From an uncultured bacterium (GTDB taxonomy: Bacteria > Bacteroidota > Rhodothermia > Rhodothermales > Rubricoccaceae), in the NCBI GenBank assembly GCA_947493945.1, contig CANLSR010000005.1:1-64000 (forward strand): a stretch of 64,000 nt of DNA. Reading direction: 5' to 3'. The translations under genes were made by a program, and so were the position numbers. Of the stretch, positions 58,027 to 64,000 are shown piece after piece; positions within the stretch are counted from its first letter, which is position 1; every line of letters begins with the position of its first letter. The notes beneath the pieces were generated by a model. That model was not told where the DNA came from and did no database searches. It saw only the letters and a list, made by a program, of their open reading frames with translations.

Positions 58027-59979
58027 GTGTCTTCGTCCGTCCGCCCCTCGCCCTTGCGCATCGCGCTGTCCGTGCTGGCCGGCGCCGCCGTGCTGCCGCT
58101 AGCGGTGATCAGCGGCGGCGCCTGGCTGGCGCTGCTGGGCGCGGGCGCGGGCGCCGTCGTCGCGCTCTGGCGGTCCGACCGGGCCCGCCTGCGCCAGCTG
58201 GCGGACCGCGTGGCGGCGCTGGAGCAGGCCGCGCCGCCGGTCGCCTCCGAGCCTCCCGTCCTGGTCTCGGACGACCTCGTCCCGGACCGTCTGGCACCTG
58301 GCGACGGTGGCCCGCCCTCCCCTCGCCCACCGCGTCCGCCAGCACGGCGGGAGCGGCCTCCGCGCCCGGCACGACCTGCCCGGCGCCCGCCGTGGTCGCT
58401 CGACGCGCTTCCGCCCGAAGTCCGGCGCGTGTGGGACTTCGCGACGGGCGGCAACGCGATGGCGCGCGCGGCCATCGTGGTCCTGTTCGTCGGCCTGGGC
58501 CTGGGCATCCGCTACGCCGTCGACGTGGGCTGGCTGTCGGTGGCCGTGCGGCTGGCGGCGGCGGCCGTCGTGGGGCTGGCGCTGGTGGGGCTGGGGTGGC
58601 GGCTGAGGCGCGGCACGCCCGGCTTCGGGCTGACCGTCCAGGGCGGCGGCGTCGCCATCCTCTACCTCACCGTCTACGCGGCGTACGCGCTCTACGGGCT
58701 CGTGCCGTCGCTCGCCGCGATCGCGCTGATGGCCGCCGTGGCGGTCGCGTGCGGCGCGCTGGCGGTGGCCCAGGACGCGCCCGCGCTGGCCGTGCTGGGC
58801 GTGGCCGGCGGGTTCGCCGCGCCGGTGCTGGCCGGCACGGCCGAGGGCAACCACGTGCTGCTGTTGGCCTACTACGCGCTCCTCAACCTGGGCGTGCTGG
58901 GCGTGGCCTGGTCGAAGGGCTGGCGGTCGGTGGCCGTCGTGGGCTTCCTGAGCACGTTCGTGACCGGCGGGCTGTGGGGCGGGCTCCAGTACCAGCCGGC
59001 ACTCTACGCCACGGTCCAGCCGTTCGTGGTGCTCAACTTCGCGATCTACCTCGCGCTGGCGGTCCGGTTTGCGCTGCGGTCGGCGCGCGCCGCCCCGCCG
59101 GAGCGCGCGCTGGCGGTCGACGGGGCGCTGGTGTTCGGTCTGCCGGCGGCGACGTTCGCGTTGCAGGCCGGGCTGGTCGAGGGCGTCGTGCCCTACGGGC
59201 GAGCCTGGAGCGCGACCGTGCTGGCGGTGGTCTACCTGACCGGCGCCGTGCTGCTGCGTCGCCTCCCGGCCCAGCGCCCGGCCGATGGGCAGAGCCCGCG
59301 CGCCGGCGTCCGCCTGCTGGCGGACGCGTTCCTGGCCGTCGGCCTGACGTTCGCGACGCTGGCGCTGCCCCTCGCCTTCCAGCGCGTCGTGTTCGGGGCG
59401 ATGTGGGTGCTGGAGGGCGCCGGGTTGGTCTGGGTCGGCGCGCGCCAGCGCAAAGTCTGGATGCGGTGGGCCGGCATCGGGCTCCAACTTGTCGCCGCGT
59501 CGGTCTTGTTTACCGAGGGCGTGTGGAGCCGGGGCACGTTCACGCCCGAGTCGCTGACGGGCTGGATCGTGGCCGTCGGCCTGGGCCTCTCGGCCTACGT
59601 CCTGCACCAGAGCACACGGCCTCCGGACGACGTGCGCCCGGCAGATGCGCCCCCAGAACCTCCCGTCCCCACCGTCGCCGCCCCAGCGGAGGCCTCGCCG
59701 CCGCGCCGCTTCTCTCTCCCGACGGCGTCCGCCAGCGGGCCAGCGCCAGCTAGCGCGGCGGCCGAGGGCGTCGCCGGCCGGCTCCTGCTCGCGTTCGCGC
59801 TGTTCTGGTGGACCGTCACGGCCAGCGTCCACGTGCTCGACCTGGCGCCCGACCGCTGGGCGCTGGCGGGGCTGCTGGGCGCGGCGGCGGCCTCGGGCGC
59901 GCTGTTCCTCGGGCTCGGGCGCGCGCTCCGGTGGACGGGCCTGGCGGCGGCCTCGCTGGCGCTCGTCGCCGTCGGCTGA
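58027..59979 (+). CDS. DUF2339 multi-helix membrane protein, N-terminal part (ends at an in-frame TGA)
   Basis: This 650-residue part begins at GTG 58027 with two hydrophobic stretches, a coiled region (RARLRQLADRVAALEQA), a Pro/Arg-rich linker, and then many transmembrane helices typical of DUF2339. Examples are ALPPEVRRVWDFATGGN, IVVLFVGLGLGIRYAVDVGW and LAVLGVAGGFAAPVLAG. The reading frame stops at TGA 59977-59979, in the middle of a predicted helix (LAAASLALVAVG), and the very next codon (GTG 59980) continues the same helix in the same frame. Full-length relatives are about 850-950 residues. The two pieces total about 939, so this looks like one gene with a nonsense change, or a sequencing error. 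A linker contains an in-frame CCGCCAGCGGG word. Confidence 0.75.
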   Translation: MSSSVRPSPLRIALSVLAGAAVLPLAVISGGAWLALLGAGAGAVVALWRSDRARLRQLADRVAALEQAAPPVASEPPVLVSDDLVPDRLAPGDGGPPSPRPPRPPARRERPPRPARPARRPPWSLDALPPEVRRVWDFATGGNAMARAAIVVLFVGLGLGIRYAVDVGWLSVAVRLAAAAVVGLALVGLGWRLRRGTPGFGLTVQGGGVAILYLTVYAAYALYGLVPSLAAIALMAAVAVACGALAVAQDAPALAVLGVAGGFAAPVLAGTAEGNHVLLLAYYALLNLGVLGVAWSKGWRSVAVVGFLSTFVTGGLWGGLQYQPALYATVQPFVVLNFAIYLALAVRFALRSARAAPPERALAVDGALVFGLPAATFALQAGLVEGVVPYGRAWSATVLAVVYLTGAVLLRRLPAQRPADGQSPRAGVRLLADAFLAVGLTFATLALPLAFQRVVFGAMWVLEGAGLVWVGARQRKVWMRWAGIGLQLVAASVLFTEGVWSRGTFTPESLTGWIVAVGLGLSAYVLHQSTRPPDDVRPADAPPEPPVPTVAAPAEASPPRRFSLPTASASGPAPASAAAEGVAGRLLLAFALFWWTVTASVHVLDLAPDRWALAGLLGAAAASGALFLGLGRALRWTGLAAASLALVAVG

Positions 59980-60846
59980 GTGCTGTGGCTGCTCGCCCTC
60001 CTGGACGACGCGGGCCTGGTCGCCAGCGGGCGCGGGCTGGGTTGGCTCGCGGTCTTAGGCGTGTCGGCGCTCGCGCTCGCGGCGCTGCGCGGGCACCCGC
60101 TGCGGCGGCCGGCGTTCGTGGGCGCCGCCTGGCTGGCGGTCGCCGTCGTCGCGCGGGCGCTGGGCGACGGCGTGGCGTCGGTTGCCGACGGCGCCTGGGC
60201 GTTGGGCGCGGTCGGCGCCGTGCTGGTGGCCGGGCTGGTGCTGGCGGTGTCCGCACCGGCGCGCGTCGCCTCGGCGAGCGAGCGGTGGCTCACCGTGCTG
60301 GGCCTGGTCGCCGCCGCGATGGCCTGGAGCGTCGGCGCGTGGTTCGACCCGGGCCGGGCGGCCCCGTTGCCGTCGCTGCCCGTCCTCAACCCGATTGGCC
60401 TTCCCGCCGTCGGCGCGCTGCTGGCGGTGACGGCGGCGCGGCGGCTGGCGCCGGACAACACCCGCCCCCTGTTCAGCGTCCTGGTCTCCGCGCTCGGGTT
60501 CGGCGCGTTGACCGTCGCCGTGCTCCGCGCCGTCCACACCGGCGGCGTCCCGTGGACGGCGGACGCGCTCTGGGCGTCGTCGGCGGCCCAGGCCGGGCTG
60601 GCCGTGGCCTGGACGCTGCTGGCGCTGGCGCTGACCGTAGCGGCGGTCCGCCGCGGGAGCCGGGCGCTGTGGTTTTTTGGCGCCGCCCTGCTGGCGCTCG
60701 TCGTGGGCAAGCTGTTCCTGGTGGACCTGTCCCAAGCCCAGGCGCTGGTGCGGATCGGCGCGTTCCTGGCCGTCGGCGCGATCATGCTGCTGATCGGCTA
60801 CCGCGCACCGCTGCCGCCGGCGCACGGCGCCGACACCGACGCGTAG
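59980..60846 (+). CDS. DUF2339 membrane protein, C-terminal part (after the in-frame TGA)
   Basis: This 288-residue continuation of the previous frame starts with GTG immediately after the TGA. The first residues VLWLLALLDDAGLVASG complete the helix broken by the stop. Further helices follow (LGWLAVLGVSALALAALRG, GAVLVAGLVLAVS, AAMAWSVGAWF, and others), ending in the characteristic DUF2339 C-terminus ALWFFGAALLALVVGKLFLVDLSQAQALVRIGAF and LLIGYRAPLPPAHG. Expression as a separate protein would need re-initiation at the GTG. Confidence 0.72.
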   Translation: MLWLLALLDDAGLVASGRGLGWLAVLGVSALALAALRGHPLRRPAFVGAAWLAVAVVARALGDGVASVADGAWALGAVGAVLVAGLVLAVSAPARVASASERWLTVLGLVAAAMAWSVGAWFDPGRAAPLPSLPVLNPIGLPAVGALLAVTAARRLAPDNTRPLFSVLVSALGFGALTVAVLRAVHTGGVPWTADALWASSAAQAGLAVAWTLLALALTVAAVRRGSRALWFFGAALLALVVGKLFLVDLSQAQALVRIGAFLAVGAIMLLIGYRAPLPPAHGADTDA

Positions 60847-61001
60847 CCTTGCCGGCGTCTCCACCGCGCCTTGGCTATCCTTGGGGGCCGAGGCGGTCCG
60901 CCAGCCGGGCGCGACGTCCGAGACGGGCGGGGCGCGGGGAGGCGTCGTCTACGGGACCGCGATCTTGGGGGCTTCTGCCCTTCCACCCTCCACCCACTCT
61001 T

Positions 61002-61505
61002 GTGCTCGACCCGCTCCCCGACGCCGCCCGCGTGTGGCTCTTCCCCCTCGACCAGACGCTCGGCCCCGACGAGGCCGACGCGCTCCGCCAGCGCCTGGCC
61101 GACTGGCTGCCGTCGTGGGCCAGCCACGGCCGGCCGGTCCAGGCCCAGGCCGAGGTGCTCGCCGGGCGCGCGCTCGCCGTCGGCGCCGTGATCTCGGAGG
61201 CGGACATCAACGCCGGCGTGTCGGGCTGCGGCATCGACACGATGGAGCGGGCCGTCGCCCGGGCGTTCGAGCAGGCCGGCGTGGCGCTGGCGCCCGCGCT
61301 CGGCGTCACGTTCCGGGACGCGGACGGCGCGTGGCAGACCGCCGCCCGGCCCGCCTTCCGGCGCCTCGTCCGCGAGGGCGCAGCAGGTGCCGAGACGCCC
61401 ATCCTCGACGTGACCGCGTCCACCGTCGGCGAGCTCCGCCAGCGCGGCGCCGAGCGGCCGGCGGGCGACACCTGGGCCGCCCAGGCGTTCTCGCTCGCGG
61501 CGTGA
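61002..61505 (+). CDS. Conserved Bacteroidota protein of unknown function (often misnamed ABC transporter ATPase)
   Basis: This 167-residue protein (start GTG, VLDPLPDAARVWLFPLDQ) has the pattern of a small Bacteroidota family: ARVWLFPLDQTLGPDEADAL, LPSWASHGRPVQAQAEVLAG, SGCGIDTMERAVARAFEQ, LGVTFRDADGAW and a C-terminal GDTWAAQAFSLAA. No Walker motifs are present, so the name 'ABC transporter ATPase' used in databases is not supported. The central Cys in VSGCGIDTM is conserved-looking. Its stop codon overlaps the start of the potassium-channel gene (GTGA), so the two are likely co-translated. Confidence 0.82.
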   Translation: MLDPLPDAARVWLFPLDQTLGPDEADALRQRLADWLPSWASHGRPVQAQAEVLAGRALAVGAVISEADINAGVSGCGIDTMERAVARAFEQAGVALAPALGVTFRDADGAWQTAARPAFRRLVREGAAGAETPILDVTASTVGELRQRGAERPAGDTWAAQAFSLAA

Positions 61506-62524
61506 CCACGGCGCGGACCGGGGCCCGCCGCGAGGTCGTCTTGGGCGCCGTCGCCCTGGTGGTGCTGCTCACCGTGGGCGCGGGCGGCTACGCCCTGATC
61601 GAGGGCTGGGGCCCGGTGGACGCCGTCTACATGACGGCCATCACGCTGACCACCATCGGGTTCGGCGAGGTCCGGCCGCTCTCGGACGCCGGCAAGGCGT
61701 TCACCGTCGTGCTCGCCTTCGTGGGCATCGGTACGTTCGCCACCATCGCCTCCCGCGCCGTCCAGATCTTGGTCACGAGCGCCACCCTCCGCCAGCGGGC
61801 CATGCAACGCCGGATCGACAAACTCCAAGGCCACTTTATCGTCGCCGGCTACGGCCGCCTGGGTCAGCGGATCGTCCGCGACCTCCGCGCTGCCGGCCGC
61901 GCCGTGGTGGTGATCGACCAGCGCGACGACCGCGCCGCCCAACTCGACGAGGCCGGCATCCCGTTCGTCCAGGACAACGCCGAGGAGGAGGAGACGCTGC
62001 GCCAGTCCGGCATCGAGCGCGCGGCCGGGCTGGTCTTGGTCCTGCCCCAGGACGCCGCCAACGTGTTCGTGGCGCTGACCGCGCGCGAGGTGATGCAGGG
62101 CCGGGAGCTGTTTATCGTGGCCCGGACGAACGAGCAGACGTCCTTGAACAAGCTCCGCCGCGCCGGGGCCGACAAGGTGATCTCGCCGCTCGAGATCGGC
62201 GCCGACCGGATCGCCCAGACCATCCTGCGCCCGCGCGTGGACCGGTTCATGGAGAAGGTGCTCGGCGTGGGCTCGCTGGACTTCGACCTGGAGGAGGTGA
62301 TGATCGAGTCCGGCAGCCTGCTCGACGGCCGCTCCTTAGTCGAGGTCGACTTCCGCCGCCGCTTCCAGGCCATCGTCGTCGGCGTGCTCCAGGCCGAGAC
62401 CGGCGAGTGGCGCTTCAACCCGGACGCCCGGCTCCCGCTGGCGGCCGGCGACGCGTTGATCGTGCTGGCGACGCCGGCCCAGCTCAACACCATCCGCGCC
62501 GAGGGCGCGCTGGCAACCCGCTAG
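61502..62524 (+). CDS. Two-transmembrane potassium channel with RCK/TrkA domains
   Basis: This 340-residue protein begins GTG (VTTARTGARREVVLGAVALV). It has a first transmembrane helix, a pore helix and filter region with TTIGFGEVRPLS (about residues 46-60), and a second transmembrane helix. A TrkA-N/RCK domain follows (HFIVAGYGRLGQRIVRDL as NAD-type Rossmann motif; VVVIDQRDDRAAQLDE), and then a TrkA-C domain (EVMIESGSLLDGRSLVEVDF). This is the architecture of bacterial ligand-gated K+ channels. It overlaps the upstream small gene by 4 bases. The RCK ligand is unknown. Confidence 0.95.
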   Translation: MTTARTGARREVVLGAVALVVLLTVGAGGYALIEGWGPVDAVYMTAITLTTIGFGEVRPLSDAGKAFTVVLAFVGIGTFATIASRAVQILVTSATLRQRAMQRRIDKLQGHFIVAGYGRLGQRIVRDLRAAGRAVVVIDQRDDRAAQLDEAGIPFVQDNAEEEETLRQSGIERAAGLVLVLPQDAANVFVALTAREVMQGRELFIVARTNEQTSLNKLRRAGADKVISPLEIGADRIAQTILRPRVDRFMEKVLGVGSLDFDLEEVMIESGSLLDGRSLVEVDFRRRFQAIVVGVLQAETGEWRFNPDARLPLAAGDALIVLATPAQLNTIRAEGALATR

Positions 62525-62830
62525 AACGCGGACCGCGTGCGGGCGGAACGGCGCCGCCCGGCCGCTGGCGGTCGCCGCGACCGAGACAGCCCACGGCCGG
62601 ACCTGCCGGGCCGGACCTGCCGAGACGACGGCGGGCGACGGCAAAGTCACCGGCCGGACGCCGGTCCGCTCCGCCAGCGCGGCGCGGCCCCGCGGCCGAG
62701 GTGCGTTTTCGGAGCCTGCTCGCGTCAGGCGGACGCTGGCACGGCGTCTGCACCACGCCCCGGCACGGGTGCGGGACGGACCCCGCCGCGCCCCGCAAGG
62801 TATACTGCTCCCCTTTCCGTCGCCGACCGT
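62525..62830 (+). other. 306-base gap between the potassium channel and the L,D-transpeptidase
   Basis: No gene is visible. CGCTGGCGG (about 62564-62572) and CCGCCAGCG (about 62673-62682) are inverted copies 100 bases apart. GGCCGGACCTGCC is directly repeated near 62594 and 62609. The stretch near 62800-62830 (AAGGTATACTGCTCCCC) contains the AT-richest patch, TATACT, a plausible -10 box for the L,D-transpeptidase gene. Confidence 0.4.
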
Positions 62831-63847
62831 ATGCGCGTTCTCGCCGCACTCCTCGCTGCCCTCGTCGTGCTCGCCGCGCCCGCCCGCGCTCAGAGCCAGG
62901 CCGACCGCGCCGCCGACGCGGCGATCTCCCAGGACTTCGCCGAGGACGGCGCCGTCTCCTACTTTAGCCAGTCGTGGCTGGAGGACACGATGGAGCGCCG
63001 CACGGCCGAGTCCATCCGCGACGTGCCGCGCGTCTACTACGACTACTACATCGTGCCCCAGGGGCAGAACCGGCTGGAGGCCCGGCTCTCGCTCTACCGG
63101 ACGTTCGGCGGCGAGCGCGACGTGATCAAGCCGCTCCTGTGGCTCTTGAACCGCAACGACCTCGAGAACCTGAGCCCCGGCGACACGCTCATCGTCCCGA
63201 CCCACTTCGACCTCGACTTCCGGGCCTACTCGCCGTTCCCGCGCTACTACCCGGGCGCGGCGGAGCTGGACAAGATCGTGATCCTGGACAAGAACATCCA
63301 GGCGTGGGGCGCCTACGAGCGCGGCGAGCTGGCGCGCTGGGGCATCATCAACACCGGCGTCGAGTCGGCGCGGACGCCGGGCGGCCGGTTCAACGTGAAC
63401 TGGAAGCAGGAGGACCGGATCTCGACGCTGAGCCCGGACTACGGCTCCGACGCCCCCGACGCCGAGCTCTGGCGGATGCTGTGGGTCATGAACCTCCACG
63501 AGGCGCGTGGCATCCACATGCACCAGTACGCGCTGCCCACCTCCGGCCCGGCCTCCCACGGCTGCATCCGGATGCTGGAGCCGGACGCGGTCTGGCTCTA
63601 CGGCTGGACCGACACCTGGACCGTCGAGGGCCAGCGGGACCCGATCTCGTCGGTCGGCGCCAAGATCACCCAGCAGGGCACGACGGTGCTCATCATCGGC
63701 GACGACATCTCGGAGGCGCCCCAGCCGTTCGTGCACCGGACGGGGTACCCGGTGATCCGGATGGTGAACCTGCCGCCCGACCCGCTCGCGGTCCCGCCCG
63801 GCTCCCCCCAGCAGCGCGCCTTCGACCGGCTGGCGGGCCGCAGCTAG
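62831..63847 (+). CDS. Secreted L,D-transpeptidase (YkuD domain) with LysM-like segment
   Basis: This 338-residue protein has a signal peptide (MRVLAALLAALVVLAAPARA). A LysM-like segment (PLLWLLNRNDLENLSPGDTL, about 100-120) is followed by a YkuD catalytic domain. The catalytic motif is spread over MNLHEARGIHMHQYALPTSG and PASHGCIRMLEPDAV (conserved His and SHGC cysteine). It probably cross-links peptidoglycan at meso-DAP residues or attaches proteins. It is the last complete gene in the window. The next gene starts 5 bases after its stop. Confidence 0.93.
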   Translation: MRVLAALLAALVVLAAPARAQSQADRAADAAISQDFAEDGAVSYFSQSWLEDTMERRTAESIRDVPRVYYDYYIVPQGQNRLEARLSLYRTFGGERDVIKPLLWLLNRNDLENLSPGDTLIVPTHFDLDFRAYSPFPRYYPGAAELDKIVILDKNIQAWGAYERGELARWGIINTGVESARTPGGRFNVNWKQEDRISTLSPDYGSDAPDAELWRMLWVMNLHEARGIHMHQYALPTSGPASHGCIRMLEPDAVWLYGWTDTWTVEGQRDPISSVGAKITQQGTTVLIIGDDISEAPQPFVHRTGYPVIRMVNLPPDPLAVPPGSPQQRAFDRLAGRS

Positions 63848-63851
63848 CGCC

Positions 63852-64000
63852 GTGTCACGCGTCGACTACGACGGCCGGACGTTCCGGCCCGTCGAGACGG
63901 CCGCCAACGGCGAGGTCGGCGACGGCACCGTGTTCCACTACCGCCAGCGGGGCGCCGTGGTCTGGGCCAGCTACCACGGCGGCCACGTCGAGCGCGGCAC
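63852..64000 (+). CDS. Conserved protein, 'N-acetylglutamate synthase'-named family, N-terminal fragment
   Basis: From GTG 63852 the frame reads VSRVDYDGRTFRPVETAANG and continues through GEVGDGTVFHYRQRGAVVWA to the window end without a stop (about 49 residues seen). The pattern YDGRTFRPV, NGEVGDGTVFHYRQ and SYHGGHVERG matches a small widespread family that databases label n-acetylglutamate synthase without experimental support. It contains a CCGCCAGCGG word in frame near 63942. The 5-base spacing suggests co-transcription with the L,D-transpeptidase. Confidence 0.8.
   Translation, partial: MSRVDYDGRTFRPVETAANGEVGDGTVFHYRQRGAVVWASYHGGHVERG

Noticed and set aside
59977-59979. In-frame TGA in DUF2339 as selenocysteine or as a reassigned codon
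   Set aside because: The context is a hydrophobic helix with no redox motif or visible SECIS-like hairpin. Many genes in the window end with TGA and use TGG for Trp, so the standard code applies.
61002-61505. ABC transporter ATPase function for the small conserved protein
   Set aside because: There are no Walker A, Walker B or signature motifs. The name is a database artefact of the family.

Overview
This window comes from a very GC-rich (about 70%) member of the Bacteroidota/Rhodothermota, most like the Rubricoccaceae (Rubrivirga/Rubricoccus). That placement is inferred from gene content. The window has DUF4249 and TonB-receptor pairs, type IX secretion (T9SS) C-terminal domains, a PorW/SprE-like TPR lipoprotein, the small Bacteroidota family misnamed 'ABC transporter ATPase', DUF3667, and a near absence of Shine-Dalgarno sequences. 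It is chromosomal and mostly housekeeping. I see no phage, insertion sequence, CRISPR array, rRNA or integrase.

Layout. 1-3297 (minus strand): the str operon rpsL-rpsG-fusA-tuf, with tuf cut by the window edge. 3557-10663 (minus): ftsH, a large TPR lipoprotein and pyruvate kinase. 10856-14485 (minus): a NarL-type response regulator, then a likely protein-deglycation cluster made of an LMW phosphatase, a HAD phosphatase fused to a nucleoside-deaminase-like domain, and a fructosamine kinase. 14657-32305: dxs, a topoisomerase IB (minus), cysS, an EEP lipoprotein (minus), an HhH-GPD protein, TerC, a carboxylate-amine ligase, an M20 amidohydrolase, a lamin-tail-domain secreted protein, an IscA-type protein and clpC. 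32484-41664: lipoprotein, DUF3667, a mini T9SS protein, rhomboid, NUDIX hydrolase, tRNA-Gly, an epimerase, a FecA-like receptor and clpP. 41830-48882 (minus): tig, hppA, pth, rplY, prs and tRNA-Gln. 49040-64000: racemase, a HExxH protein, a DUF4249/TonB-receptor pair, uvsE, an M28 peptidase, a DUF2339 gene split by an in-frame TGA, a small conserved protein overlapping a potassium channel, an L,D-transpeptidase, and a partial conserved gene.

The most unusual feature is a dispersed short word, CGCTGGCGG / CCGCCAGCG. I counted roughly sixty copies by eye, against about five expected from base composition alone. Many are inverted pairs that form hairpins just after genes. Others lie inside genes, often in linkers or insertions of conserved enzymes. 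This is the architecture of DNA-uptake sequences in Neisseria and Pasteurellaceae, or of REP-like palindromes. Other non-coding structures are a perfect 28-bp palindrome beside tig, a 95-bp nested palindrome before cysS, a degenerate TCATCCTGAG/AAGGGTCTC palindromic element near 54.9 kb, an inverted/direct-repeat array at the start of the FecA-like receptor, and a sigma70-like promoter whose -10 box sits in the loop of an inverted repeat.

Starts were chosen from family alignment knowledge and signal peptides. Most genes lack a recognisable ribosome binding site, so starts could be off by a few codons.
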